From: Christiangramia gaetbulicola
Lineage (GTDB): Bacteria; Bacteroidota; Bacteroidia; Flavobacteriales; Flavobacteriaceae
Direction of reading: 5' to 3'
NCBI RefSeq assembly: GCF_003054225.1
Contig: NZ_QBKQ01000001.1
Coordinates: 186,001-250,000 of the forward strand
Length of the DNA: 64,000 nucleotides
Position numbers and translations under genes: made by a program. Below are positions 27,411 to 37,700 of the stretch, one piece after another. The notes beneath the pieces were generated by a model that was not told the DNA's origin, made no database searches, and was given only the letters and a program-made list of their open reading frames with translations. Position 1 is the first letter of the stretch, and the number at the start of each line of letters is the position of its first letter.

Positions 27411-30400
27411 ATGTATAAAACTACTTTTGGACCCCGAATCCAATATGTACTGACCTTTGCGCTCGTTTTTCTTACACTTTCCTCTTGGACAAGTGGGAAT
27501 TTATTTGCGCAGGAAATTTCTATTACCGCAAATACAGTTTTTCCAAGTTGCTCTAATAATTCTGATGGCTCGATAGATATTAGCGTATCTGGAGGGACCA
27601 CCCCATACTCCTATTCCTGGAGTGGACCGGGAGTAAATAGTTCAACAAGCCAGGACCTGAATAATTTAGGCGAAGGTGATTATACAGTAACTGTAACCGA
27701 TGCTAATTCTAACTCCTCCAATAAAACCATTATCCTTAATTTTGTAGATAATATTGATCCACAGGTCGTAACAAAAAATATTACAGTTCAGTTAGATGCC
27801 ACAGGTAATGCAACAATCGCTGAAGACGCTGTAAACAATGGATCATCAGACGCCTGCGGCGGACTTACCTACGATACAGACATCACAAGTTTTGATTGTT
27901 CTGACGTAGGAGCCAATTCCGTGCAATTAACCGTAACAGATGGGAATGGAAACTCAGCAACTGCAAGTGCCACGGTAACTGTAGAGGATAAGGTTGCTCC
28001 AGAAGTAATTACAAAAAATATAACGGTTCAGTTAGACGCCTCCGGAAATGCAACAATTGCTGAGGATGCTGTAAATAACGGCTCTTCAGATGCCTGTAAT
28101 GGTTTAACCTACGATACAGACATCACAAGTTTTGATTGTTCTGACGTAGGAGCCAATTCCGTGCAATTAACCGTTACAGATGGGAATGGAAATTCAACAA
28201 CTGCAAGTGCTACGGTTACTGTAGAGGATAAGGTTGCTCCAGAAGTAATTACAAAAAATATAACGGTTCAGTTAGATGCCACCGGAAATGTAACAATTGC
28301 TGAGGATGCTGTAAATAATGGCTCTTCAGATGCCTGTAACGGACTAACCTACGATACAGACAAGACAAGTTTTGACTGTTCCGATGTGGGAGCTAATACC
28401 GTACAGTTAACCGTAACAGATGGGAATGGAAATTCAGCAACTGTAAGTGCCACGGTTACAGTTGAAGATAAGTTTGCACCTGAAGTAATCACAAGAAATA
28501 TAACGGTTCAGTTAGATGCAACCGGTAATGCAAGCATTGCTGAAGATGCTGTGAACGATGGTTCTTCAGATGCCTGCGACGGACTTACTTTCGATACAGA
28601 CATCACAAGTTTTGACTGTTCCAATGTGGGAGCTAATACCGTGCAGTTGACCGTAACAGATGGGAATGGAAATTCAGCAACTGCAAGTGCTACGGTTACT
28701 GTAGAGGATAAGGTTGCTCCAGAAGTAATTACAAAAAATATAACGGTTCAGTTAGATGCCACCGGAAATGTAACAATTGCTGAGAATGCTGTAAATAATG
28801 GCTCTTCAGATGCCTGTAACGGACTAACCTACGATACAGACAAGACAAGTTTTGACTGTTCCGATGTGGGAGCTAATACCGTACAGTTAACCGTAACAGA
28901 TGGGAATGGAAATTCAGCAACTGCAAGTGCTACGGTTACTGTGGAGGATAATTTAATTCCAGTTTTAACCGCAGGCGATAATATTAACACGACCAACGAC
29001 ACTGGAATTTGTGAGGCAGGTTTAAGTATAGCCCCGGCAACAGCAACAGATAATTGTAATGTAGGCTCTCCAATTGGAACAAGAGATGATGGTCTTGGCC
29101 TGGATGAACCATATCCGGTTGGTGTTACCACAATATCGTGGTCAGTTACAGATGCTAACGGTAACGCGGCAGATGAGGTTATTCAAACAGTAACTGTCCA
29201 AGATAATGAGGCTCCGGCACCTCCGGTTATTGAAGATATAACATGGGGTTGTGAATATACGGTTGAAGCCCCGGTTGCGATCGATAATTGCTCTGGTCAA
29301 ATTACAGGAACTACTTCAGATCCAACTACCTACTCTACGGCAGGAACCTACTCCATAACCTGGACATTCACTGATGGTGCAGGGAACTCTTCTATAGCCT
29401 CTCAAGAAATTACCATTGATCCGGTAATTGTTAATACAACAAAAGTTGATGTTCTATGTAATGGTTTTGCTACAGGAGAAGTTGAAGCTACCGCTACCGG
29501 AGGTATCGCTCCACTTACTTATGACTGGGGGTCGCTGGGTACTGGCGCTAAAAAAACCGACCTGCCGGCTGGAACCTATACGGTTACCGTAACCGATTCC
29601 AATGGATGCGAATCTGATCCTGTTTCTGTTACCGTGGAAGAGCCGGATACCTTCATTGAAATTACAAATGTTCAAACTACTTCGGGTTGCTTTGGTGAGA
29701 ATAATGGAACTGCCACTATAACTGCAGAGGGAGGAACTGGAGCATATACTTATCTTTGGGATAATGGTCAAACCACACAAACCGCTACCGGTCTTGCTCC
29801 CGGCAATCATTTGGTAATAATAACTGATGAAAACGGATGTTCTAAAGAAAGAACAGTAACCGTTTCTCAACCAACTGAATTAAAGATAACTGGTTTCTTA
29901 ACAACAGAAACTACCTCCTTCGGCTCTGCAACCGGTACCGCTACCGCTCAGGTTTCCGGTGGAACTCCAAGTTATTCTTTTGCCTGGACAGGAGGCCCTA
30001 CCAGCATTAACAAAACTGGTCAAACAGCCAGGGACCTTCCAGCAGGAACTTATACTGTTACAGTTACAGATTCCAATGGGTGTACCGCAACAGAACAGGT
30101 AGTAATTGTCGATGCACTTTCCGCGAATATTGTACCTATTTCTCTCTGCAAGGAAGGTGATTTAATAAGAACTTCAACTTTTTCAGTAGAAAATGGAACT
30201 GCTATTGGAGGTACCGCTCCATATACCTATTCATGGGATTTTGGGGAAAGGGCTAATCCAGCCACTGGTTCTGGTGTAGGACCAACAGATGTCACTTATG
30301 ACAATATTGGAGATAAATTGATCATTTTAACCGTAACAGATTCTGAAGGAAGAGAATTTGAACAGCGAATTATCCAATATGTTGGCGGCTGTTTTGCCGA

Positions 30401-33400
30401 TGATTGTGGTTCTAATGATTTAGGATTAGATAACTATTTCATTGGTGATAGCTCCAAAAATGAGATCACTTCAGCTAATTGTGATACGGTCGATGAAAAG
30501 TTTATATATATCAATTTTCCTACTGAAGCTACTAGATATTCGCTACAGATAGAGTTAATATATTCTGTAGAAGATATTGAAACTGGGGAAATCAATAATT
30601 ATAAAGTGACTGATTGTTTCTTCAACAAACAGGACATACCTAAGGTAGCTCAAACTTTTTCTATAGATTATGACTGTGGCGATATCGTAAAAGTTGAAGG
30701 TATTTATTTAACTTTTCAGAATAATGATAATAGAGCTTGTGGTACAACACAAGGGAACGGAAATAACCCAAAATGTTTTTCTACGAACAATGAGGCGACA
30801 GTTAGCTCTCCTCTATTTGCTGTGGCATTTGCTAACGAACTACTTTGTAACGGAGCTTCCAACGGGACGGTGACTTATAGAGCATCAGGTGGTTCTGGAA
30901 ATTATTCTTTTGACCTAATCGATTCTTCAGGAAATAGTGTAGAGGCAACTGCTTTAGATGGTGTTTTTACCGAAGTATCTGCAGGAAAATACAGGGTGAA
31001 AGTAACAGATTCAGATACTGGTGAAGTCTACACTACTAAAGAGGTGGAAATAACAGAACCAAGCAATCCCTTAGAAGTTTTGTCTTCTTCACAATCAGAT
31101 GTGACTTGCTTTGGAGGTTCTGATGGTAGTGCAACTGTTGAAGCTACCGGTGGTACTCCAGACTATATCTATGTATGGGAGGACGGTCAAACTGGTCAAA
31201 CTGCGACTAATTTAGCAGCTGGAACATACGAAGTCAGGATTATTGATGCTAATGGATGTGAAATAGCAACCAGCTTTACAATAGAACAGCCAGAAGAATT
31301 AATAGCCAATGCCGGTCCAGATCAAGTTCTCGGCTGTGGTTTTAGTTCAACCCCTTTAAATGCATCAGAAAACCTGGATGAAAACGGAGATGCAATATCT
31401 GGACAATGGGCCATAGTAAATGGACCTTCCGGTGGAAGTTTTGCCGATGACACCGATCCAAAAACTACATTCACTGGCGGTCAAGGTACATACACCCTAA
31501 GGTGGAGTGTGGATTGTGGAAAATCTGACGATGTTAAAGTAAGCTTTACCAGCTGTAGCACTCTTGATTTTGACGGAGTGGATGACCACGTGAATTTTGC
31601 AGACAATTATGGTTTCGATAGCGGTTCTTTTACTTTCGAAGCCTGGATAAAACCAAAATCTACTGATGGCATAAGAACCATTTTATCCAAAAGAGATTAT
31701 TCAAATCCTGGTACTGGATATGAATTGATCCTTGAAAATGGAGTTCCTAAAATTAATGGTATTGGAGCAACTTCTTTCACAGACAAAAATGTGAGCACCA
31801 ACAGATGGTATCATGTCGCTATTTCATTTGATGGCACCACAGCCAATCTTTATGTTGATGGAATCTTACTTGGAACAAAATCTGGTGCAAGCAGCCCTCA
31901 ATTAACTACTGCTCCGTTTTTATTAGGTGCAGTTTACGATTCCAGTTCTCCAAATAATCCTAAAAATCTATTTCACGGCTGGATGGAAGAAGTCCGTTTA
32001 TGGGGTAAATCCCTTGAAAAGGAACAAATAAGACTTCTAATGAATCAGAGGATTACTGAGAATGCTGGAAAAGTGCGAGGAGAAATTATTCCAATAGATG
32101 CTACAGGTATTACCTGGACAGATCTTAAGGGATATTACAGATTACAACCTGGAGAAATTACCGGAGGTTATACCGCAGACAGAGCGACAAACAAGGTAAA
32201 TGGTAGAATGATAAATATTACCACTACCCAGGAAACTACGGCCCCGTTACCATACATATCAGCGAAGAATGGATTATGGTTTGATAAGACAAGTTGGAAA
32301 AGACCACAGGTTTGGGATGCTCCAAATTCAGTCGGAATTAATGATGAAAAAATAAACTGGAATATCGCAGTAACCTCTCACACCTTAAAATCAGATTATA
32401 AGGATATCACTCTCTTAGGTTTGCTTTCAGAGTCAAATTCAGCGAGTAAATTAGATATGCAGGGATCGGTGAACAATGAAACGGGAAATTCACTATTCAT
32501 TAGTCATTACTTGAAATTGAATGGCGTAATCGACCTGAATGGGGAATCTCAGTTGGTACAACCTGAAAACAGCACTCTAGAGGAATCCAGTTCAGGATAC
32601 CTAGATCGCGATCAACAAGGAACTGCCAATAGTTTTAATTATAATTACTGGACCTCTCCTGTATCTCTTAAGGGAACTTCAAATAATTCTGGTTTCAAAA
32701 TTAAAGAAGTCCTATTGGACGGGACAGATCCAACGACCCCTAAAGAAATTATTTTTAATTACTTTTTTCGTTGGGCCGATGGTTTTTATTCCGGCGCTAA
32801 AAGAATTAGTACCTATTGGCTATATACCTTCGGTACACCTGAAGATGGTTTTAATGGTACTGCCGATGATTATTCTGAATGGCATCAATTTGGAGAAACT
32901 GATTTACTTCCACCGGGTATAGGATATTCCATGAAGGGAACGCAAGGCTATTTGCCATTATATTATCGCCAAAATTACACTTTTAGAGGCAAACCGAACA
33001 ATGGAAACATTACAGTAAATGTGGGAGCTGGACAGAATCTGTTGATAGGTAATCCTTATCCTTCTGCAATAGACAGTCATCTGCTAATTCAGGATAACCT
33101 GAATGATTTCAATGGCAGTATATACTATTGGGATCATTTTGGTGAAGAAAACACTCATTTTCTTTCAGAATACATAGGAGGCTATGCGGTATACAATTTA
33201 TCAGGAGGAGTTGCTTCAGCCTCTTCAGTAGATTCACGAATCAACTCCAATGGAGATAAAAGTGATCAATATCCACCTGGAAAATATATCCCTGTAGGAC
33301 AGGCTTTCTTTATTAGTACTATTGGAGTTTCCAATCCGAGCTCTATAACTTTTAAAAACAAGCACAGAGCATTTGTTCTAGAGTCAACTTCAGATTCACA

Positions 33401-34169
33401 TTTCCATGCGCAGGAAGATTTAAAATCGAAAAAAGAACAGGAGCAAAATACTTATAAAAAAGACAGCAGATATAAGATAAGACTCAAGTTTGAATCCCCT
33501 AAAGGTTATCACAGGCAAATACTGGCTACTGCAGATGCCAACACGACAGATGGATTTGATCTTGGATATGACGCTCCACTTATTGAGAATAATGTAGAAG
33601 ATATGTACTGGATCGTTGATGAAACCGAATTTGTGATACAAGCAGTTCCAGATTTCAATCTCGATCAGGTTTTAAAATTAGGGATCAAAATAGCAGAGCC
33701 CGGAGAGTACACCATAAAAATAGATGAACTAGAAAACATCTATCCAGGTTTCAATATTTATCTGAAAGATCTTTCTACTGAAGAATACTACAATTTATCC
33801 AAAGAGGATTTTACTACAAATGCTGAAGAATCCGGATATTTTGATGATCTTTATGAAATAGTTTTCAGAAAACCCCACGCTGAAGAACCAGAAAAAGAAA
33901 CACCTGGAATTGATCTGGAGGATTCTTTACTTGACTTGCAATACCTGAAAAAAACAGATGAAATTTCGCTACTTAACCCAGAACTGATGCAGGTAGATTT
34001 TGTAGAACTTTACAGCCTGTCAGGTCAAAAGATCAAAACCTATGGGGAAATACCTACCGAACAACTAGTTTTATTAAGCATAGACCAGAACCTAAGTTCT
34101 GCTGTATACATATTTAAAGTATATTCTGACGAGAGAATCTATTCAAAAAAGGTGATTATTACAAAATAG
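27411..34169 (+). CDS. giant T9SS-secreted HYR/SprB-repeat adhesin-like protein
   Basis: 2252 aa. Signal peptide 1-34. Order seen: a SprB-like repeat (35-110, SCSNNSDGSIDISVSGGTTP); five 80-aa HYR-like repeats (about 111-512, each with ITVQLDATGN, NNGSSDAC and VQLTVTDGNGNS); two more HYR-like domains (513-675); three SprB-like repeats (675-900); a PKD domain (905-985); an unassigned Cys-containing segment (990-1135); two SprB-like repeats (1137-1300); a LamG domain from about 1382 (LDFDGVDDHV); then the same C-terminal module as the upstream protein and a T9SS sorting tail (last ~75 residues, ending AVYIFKVYSDERIYSKKVIITK). SprB-type repeats are known from the gliding adhesin of flavobacteria. 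Surface adhesion is the likely role. It ends 1 nt from the convergent rsmG stop. Confidence 0.9.
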   Translation: MYKTTFGPRIQYVLTFALVFLTLSSWTSGNLFAQEISITANTVFPSCSNNSDGSIDISVSGGTTPYSYSWSGPGVNSSTSQDLNNLGEGDYTVTVTDANSNSSNKTIILNFVDNIDPQVVTKNITVQLDATGNATIAEDAVNNGSSDACGGLTYDTDITSFDCSDVGANSVQLTVTDGNGNSATASATVTVEDKVAPEVITKNITVQLDASGNATIAEDAVNNGSSDACNGLTYDTDITSFDCSDVGANSVQLTVTDGNGNSTTASATVTVEDKVAPEVITKNITVQLDATGNVTIAEDAVNNGSSDACNGLTYDTDKTSFDCSDVGANTVQLTVTDGNGNSATVSATVTVEDKFAPEVITRNITVQLDATGNASIAEDAVNDGSSDACDGLTFDTDITSFDCSNVGANTVQLTVTDGNGNSATASATVTVEDKVAPEVITKNITVQLDATGNVTIAENAVNNGSSDACNGLTYDTDKTSFDCSDVGANTVQLTVTDGNGNSATASATVTVEDNLIPVLTAGDNINTTNDTGICEAGLSIAPATATDNCNVGSPIGTRDDGLGLDEPYPVGVTTISWSVTDANGNAADEVIQTVTVQDNEAPAPPVIEDITWGCEYTVEAPVAIDNCSGQITGTTSDPTTYSTAGTYSITWTFTDGAGNSSIASQEITIDPVIVNTTKVDVLCNGFATGEVEATATGGIAPLTYDWGSLGTGAKKTDLPAGTYTVTVTDSNGCESDPVSVTVEEPDTFIEITNVQTTSGCFGENNGTATITAEGGTGAYTYLWDNGQTTQTATGLAPGNHLVIITDENGCSKERTVTVSQPTELKITGFLTTETTSFGSATGTATAQVSGGTPSYSFAWTGGPTSINKTGQTARDLPAGTYTVTVTDSNGCTATEQVVIVDALSANIVPISLCKEGDLIRTSTFSVENGTAIGGTAPYTYSWDFGERANPATGSGVGPTDVTYDNIGDKLIILTVTDSEGREFEQRIIQYVGGCFADDCGSNDLGLDNYFIGDSSKNEITSANCDTVDEKFIYINFPTEATRYSLQIELIYSVEDIETGEINNYKVTDCFFNKQDIPKVAQTFSIDYDCGDIVKVEGIYLTFQNNDNRACGTTQGNGNNPKCFSTNNEATVSSPLFAVAFANELLCNGASNGTVTYRASGGSGNYSFDLIDSSGNSVEATALDGVFTEVSAGKYRVKVTDSDTGEVYTTKEVEITEPSNPLEVLSSSQSDVTCFGGSDGSATVEATGGTPDYIYVWEDGQTGQTATNLAAGTYEVRIIDANGCEIATSFTIEQPEELIANAGPDQVLGCGFSSTPLNASENLDENGDAISGQWAIVNGPSGGSFADDTDPKTTFTGGQGTYTLRWSVDCGKSDDVKVSFTSCSTLDFDGVDDHVNFADNYGFDSGSFTFEAWIKPKSTDGIRTILSKRDYSNPGTGYELILENGVPKINGIGATSFTDKNVSTNRWYHVAISFDGTTANLYVDGILLGTKSGASSPQLTTAPFLLGAVYDSSSPNNPKNLFHGWMEEVRLWGKSLEKEQIRLLMNQRITENAGKVRGEIIPIDATGITWTDLKGYYRLQPGEITGGYTADRATNKVNGRMINITTTQETTAPLPYISAKNGLWFDKTSWKRPQVWDAPNSVGINDEKINWNIAVTSHTLKSDYKDITLLGLLSESNSASKLDMQGSVNNETGNSLFISHYLKLNGVIDLNGESQLVQPENSTLEESSSGYLDRDQQGTANSFNYNYWTSPVSLKGTSNNSGFKIKEVLLDGTDPTTPKEIIFNYFFRWADGFYSGAKRISTYWLYTFGTPEDGFNGTADDYSEWHQFGETDLLPPGIGYSMKGTQGYLPLYYRQNYTFRGKPNNGNITVNVGAGQNLLIGNPYPSAIDSHLLIQDNLNDFNGSIYYWDHFGEENTHFLSEYIGGYAVYNLSGGVASASSVDSRINSNGDKSDQYPPGKYIPVGQAFFISTIGVSNPSSITFKNKHRAFVLESTSDSHFHAQEDLKSKKEQEQNTYKKDSRYKIRLKFESPKGYHRQILATADANTTDGFDLGYDAPLIENNVEDMYWIVDETEFVIQAVPDFNLDQVLKLGIKIAEPGEYTIKIDELENIYPGFNIYLKDLSTEEYYNLSKEDFTTNAEESGYFDDLYEIVFRKPHAEEPEKETPGIDLEDSLLDLQYLKKTDEISLLNPELMQVDFVELYSLSGQKIKTYGEIPTEQLVLLSIDQNLSSAVYIFKVYSDERIYSKKVIITK
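27742..28948 (+). repeat. five tandem 240-bp coding repeats
   Basis: Exactly 240-bp (80-codon) period: the segment ending ACAAAAAATA (once ACAAGAAATA) falls at 27780, 28020, 28260, 28500 and 28740. Copies 3 and 5 are almost identical: 28261-28443 and 28741-28923 differ at one base (28305 G versus 28785 A), and the preceding 60 bp are identical too. Confidence 0.95.
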
Positions 34170-34170
34170 A

Positions 34171-34800
34171 TCAACCTTTGTATTTCATTGGAAGGTAAAC
34201 CACCTTCTTGGTATCGAAAAAATCTTCTTCAAAGAAATTAGAAAGCTCAAAGATTTCCGCAGTCCGGTAATCTTTGAGTTCTTCAGATAGGTCTCCTCCT
34301 TTTAAATACAGAATTCCATTCCTTCTGTCATGCTGGCTATCCTTCGCTATCTTACCCTTTACCCATCTTACGAATGTTGGCATTATCGCTACTGCTCTGC
34401 TAACAATAAAATCATAGTTCCCTGATAGTTCTTCGACTCTCTGATTAAAGGTTTTTATATTTTCCAATCCTAAACCTTCGCTTACTTCTTCAACCACCTT
34501 AATCTTTTTTCCAATAGAATCTACCAGATGAAAAGTAGTTTCAGGAAACAAAATAGCCAACGGAATACCAGGAAAACCTCCACCGGTACCAACATCCAAA
34601 ATCTTCGAACCTGGTTTGAATTCCTGAACCTTAGCAATCCCCAGGGAATGAAGGACGTGTCTCAAATAAATCTCATCGATATCTTTTCTAGAGACTACAT
34701 TAATTTTCAGGTTCCAATCTTTATAAAGTTCCTCCAGTTTCTCAAATTTCGAAATTTGATCATCAGATAAATCGGGAAAGTATTTTCTAATTAATTCCAA
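34171..34800 (-). CDS. rsmG: 16S rRNA (guanine-527-N7)-methyltransferase
   Basis: 209 aa. Methylates G527 of 16S rRNA using SAM. Signature motifs: YLRHVLHSLGI, ILDVGTGGGFPGIPLAILFP (SAM site), FHLVDSIGKKIKVVEEV and YDFIVSRAVA. Typical GidB/RsmG length, start MELIRKYFPDLSDDQ. Isolated on the minus strand between two plus-strand genes. Confidence 0.97.
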   Translation of the reverse strand: MELIRKYFPDLSDDQISKFEKLEELYKDWNLKINVVSRKDIDEIYLRHVLHSLGIAKVQEFKPGSKILDVGTGGGFPGIPLAILFPETTFHLVDSIGKKIKVVEEVSEGLGLENIKTFNQRVEELSGNYDFIVSRAVAIMPTFVRWVKGKIAKDSQHDRRNGILYLKGGDLSEELKDYRTAEIFELSNFFEEDFFDTKKVVYLPMKYKG

Positions 34801-34880
34801 AGCCTAATATTTTGTGCAAAAGTAGTTATTTTTTATTGCTAATTTTCCACCAATTCTGAACAGCACAAATTATAAAATTT

Positions 34881-34888
34881 TAACTTTG
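34881..34888 (+). promoter_or_regulatory. -7 box TAACTTTG before the aminotransferase
   Basis: Perfect TANNTTTG, 71 nt upstream of the ATG at 34960. A -33 TTG at the right distance is not evident. Confidence 0.45.
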
Positions 34889-34959
34889 AAGCTGTCTCCT
34901 TTGAAATTTAAGGACACGCGAAAAAAATCAGTAGCCTAAGACATTAAAAAAATCATATT

Positions 34960-36147
34960 ATGCAGGAAAAATTATCGAATCGCATTAACTCAATGGCAAC
35001 TTCTCAAACGCTCGCTATGGCAGCGAAGGCGCGTGAATTAAAGGCTGAAGGAAAAGACATTATTGGCCTTAGTTTGGGAGAGCCCGATTTTAATACTCCA
35101 GACTTCATTAAGGAAGCAGCGATTACGGCGATCAATGAAAATTATAATTCTTACACTCCTGTAGACGGCTACGTAGAATTGAAGGATGCTATCATCAACA
35201 AATTCAAAAGAGACAACAATCTTACCTATGATAGATCTCAGATAGTGGTTTCTACCGGTGCCAAGCAATCTTTGGCCAACGTTGCTATGGTTATACTTAA
35301 TCCGGGAGATGAAGTACTTCTACCCTGCCCTTACTGGGTTAGTTATGCTGAAATTGTAAAGCTAGCTGAAGGTGTTCCTGTAGAAGTCCCTACCTCTGTA
35401 GAAACAGATTTCAAGATCACACCAGAACAACTGGAAGCTGCAATTACTCCTAAGACCAAAATGATCTGGTACAGCTCTCCGTGTAACCCTAGCGGAATGG
35501 TCTACAGCAAAAAGGAGCTTAGGGCACTAGCAGATGTTCTAAAAAAATATCCTGATATTATTATTGTAAGTGACGAGATATACGAACATATAAATTTTGT
35601 AGGTGATCATGCCTCCATGGCCGAATTTGAAGACATGTATGATCGTACCGTAACTGTAAATGGCGTCTCTAAAGCTTTTGCCATGACCGGTTGGAGAATT
35701 GGATATATTGGCGCTCCTACTTATATCGCCAGGGCCTGTAATAAAATGCAGGGACAAATTACCAGTGGTGCTAATTGTATAGCCCAGAGAGCGGTTATAA
35801 CTGCCCTGGAAGCACCAGTTAGTAAGATCAGTCATATGATCGACACCTTCAAGAATAGAAGAAAGTTGATCATTGATCTTATGAATGAAATAGATGGTTT
35901 TGTGACTACAGAGCCTGAAGGTGCATTCTATGTGTTCCCTAATGTTTCTTCCTTCTTCGGAAAAACTATCAAAGGGCATAAAATACTGAATGCAACAGAT
36001 TTTAGTTTATTCTTATTGGAAGAAGCAAATGTGGCTACCGTTACAGGAGATGCATTCGGAAACCCAGAATGTATAAGAATTTCTTACGCTGCTAGCGAAG
36101 ACCAGATCACAGAAGCGATGAAGAGAATTAAGAAAGCTCTATCCTAA
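34960..36147 (+). CDS. class I PLP-dependent aminotransferase (aspartate aminotransferase type)
   Basis: 395 aa. Cytosolic fold-type I aminotransferase; the closest match in memory is the Thermus/Bacillus-type aspartate aminotransferase (subgroup I-gamma), which exchanges amino groups between aspartate and 2-oxoglutarate. Motifs: GLSLGEPDFNTPDFI, YTPVDGYVELKDAI, VVSTGAKQSLANV, YSSPCNPSGMVYSKKEL, VSDEIYEHI and the PLP lysine K238 in VSKAFAMTGWRIGYIG. Substrate range (aspartate or prephenate) cannot be separated by sequence alone. Single gene with a shared terminator downstream. Confidence 0.92.
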   Translation: MQEKLSNRINSMATSQTLAMAAKARELKAEGKDIIGLSLGEPDFNTPDFIKEAAITAINENYNSYTPVDGYVELKDAIINKFKRDNNLTYDRSQIVVSTGAKQSLANVAMVILNPGDEVLLPCPYWVSYAEIVKLAEGVPVEVPTSVETDFKITPEQLEAAITPKTKMIWYSSPCNPSGMVYSKKELRALADVLKKYPDIIIVSDEIYEHINFVGDHASMAEFEDMYDRTVTVNGVSKAFAMTGWRIGYIGAPTYIARACNKMQGQITSGANCIAQRAVITALEAPVSKISHMIDTFKNRRKLIIDLMNEIDGFVTTEPEGAFYVFPNVSSFFGKTIKGHKILNATDFSLFLLEEANVATVTGDAFGNPECIRISYAASEDQITEAMKRIKKALS

Positions 36148-36171
36148 GTTATATTTTCAAAAAGATTGAAA

Positions 36172-36203
36172 TAAAAAAACCGGCTCATCGCCGGTTTTTT
36201 TAT
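36172..36203. terminator. bidirectional terminator between the aminotransferase and trkH
   Basis: 8-bp stem AAACCGGC (36177-36184) / GCCGGTTT (36190-36197), 5-nt loop, with A-run before and T-run after, so it works for both converging transcripts. Confidence 0.92.
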
Positions 36204-37700
36204 TTATCTGTTTCTCCAGAAGAAAGGAGTTAATATTATTAATACCGTAAATAGTTCAAGTCTCCCTATTAGCATTAAGAATGTTGTCCACCATTTCCCG
36301 AAATCTGGAAGCATATCAAAGTTATTTACCGGGCTCAAGCCACCAAAAGCAGGACCTATATTCCCTAAAGATGAAGCAGCGCCACCAATGGCAGTTTCAA
36401 AATCAAGTCCAAGAGACGCTAATACCACGGCTCCAATTATAAAAGAAAGCATGTATAGTATGAAGAAGCCTAGAATATTAAAAACGATCTCTTTACTAAT
36501 AGATTTTCCATTGAATCTAACCGGTAGGATCGCATTTGGATGAAGGGTTCTTTTAAATTCTATAATACCATTCTTGATCATAATAATATGACGCATTACC
36601 TTAACACCACCCGCAGTTGAGCCTGCAGAACCACCAAGGAAAAAGAGTCCAAAATACAAAATGGTTAGGAATGGAGTCCACATCGTATAGTCAGCAGAAA
36701 CGAATCCTGTAGTCGTTATCACGGTTAGCACCTGGAATAAGGAATGCCTGAAAGCGCTCTCTCCTTCTCCCCAAACCATAGGATGGTCTATGGAAGAGAT
36801 ACTTACATCTGCCTGCAAATAAACTATTAGGGAGGAGATCGCCGTGAATCCAGCGATAAAAATGATATACCATTTGAATTCATCATCATGAAGAATCTTA
36901 CTGATCTTACCTTTAAAGGCGAAATAACTTAATACGAAGTTACTTCCCGCCAATAACATAAAGATGATGACGATATATTGGATTATGGGATTATCATTCC
37001 AGTAGGCCAGACTGGCATTTTTAGTCGAAAATCCGCCAGTTGACAAGGTACTGAAAGCATGATTTATAGCATCAAAAAAAGTCATTCCGGCTACCCAAAG
37101 CAAAATTGTTTCGGCAAGAGTATATGATACATAAATAAGCCAAAGCCTCTTGGCTGTATCCCTGATTCTGGGCTTCAACTTGTCTGCACTCGGCCCTGGT
37201 GATTCCGCCGAAAACAACTGCATCCCCCCAATTCCCAATAATGGCAGAATGGCTATGGCAAGTACGATAATCCCCATTCCCCCTATCCAGTGGGTAAGGC
37301 TCCTCCAGAATAAAATCCCTTTTGGAATTGATTCAATATCATTTAAAATGGAAGCACCAGTCGTGGTATACCCAGACATGGTTTCAAAAAAAGCATTTGT
37401 AAAACCGGGAATAGACTCACTTATCACATAAGGCAGGGACCCACTCAAGGCCATAAATATCCATCCAAAAGTCACAATGATATAACCTTCCCGTACTTTT
37501 ACTTCTTTACTATGTCCCCTAGTTGTGAACATGAAAAGGGTACCAATAAATAAGGTAATTAGTGCCGCAGTTGATATTTCTAGGGTTACACCATCCTGAT
37601 AAAACCAGCTTACCAAGGTTGCAAGTAACATAAAGCCTCCGTTGCAAAGCAACAGCAAGCCCATTACATGTAGAATTATTTGATAATTCAGTTTGGGCAT
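36204..37700 (-). CDS. trkH: Trk-type potassium uptake membrane subunit
   Basis: 498 aa, about ten membrane helices. The four pore-loop regions of TrkH/KtrB are visible, with selectivity-filter glycines in YTTTGASIL, LSTGGFST, ITTTGFVSADY and the fourth near ASSLGNIGPAFGG. GGSAGSTAGGVKVMRHIIM is typical. K+ (or Na+-coupled) uptake through the inner membrane, gated by the TrkA ring. Stop of trkA and start of trkH share one base (TAATG), so they are translationally coupled. Confidence 0.96.
   Translation of the reverse strand: MPKLNYQIILHVMGLLLLCNGGFMLLATLVSWFYQDGVTLEISTAALITLFIGTLFMFTTRGHSKEVKVREGYIIVTFGWIFMALSGSLPYVISESIPGFTNAFFETMSGYTTTGASILNDIESIPKGILFWRSLTHWIGGMGIIVLAIAILPLLGIGGMQLFSAESPGPSADKLKPRIRDTAKRLWLIYVSYTLAETILLWVAGMTFFDAINHAFSTLSTGGFSTKNASLAYWNDNPIIQYIVIIFMLLAGSNFVLSYFAFKGKISKILHDDEFKWYIIFIAGFTAISSLIVYLQADVSISSIDHPMVWGEGESAFRHSLFQVLTVITTTGFVSADYTMWTPFLTILYFGLFFLGGSAGSTAGGVKVMRHIIMIKNGIIEFKRTLHPNAILPVRFNGKSISKEIVFNILGFFILYMLSFIIGAVVLASLGLDFETAIGGAASSLGNIGPAFGGLSPVNNFDMLPDFGKWWTTFLMLIGRLELFTVLIILTPFFWRNR

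Noticed and set aside
28829-29131. Minus-strand ORF in the second giant gene
   Set aside because: Shadow of the repeat frame with skewed composition.
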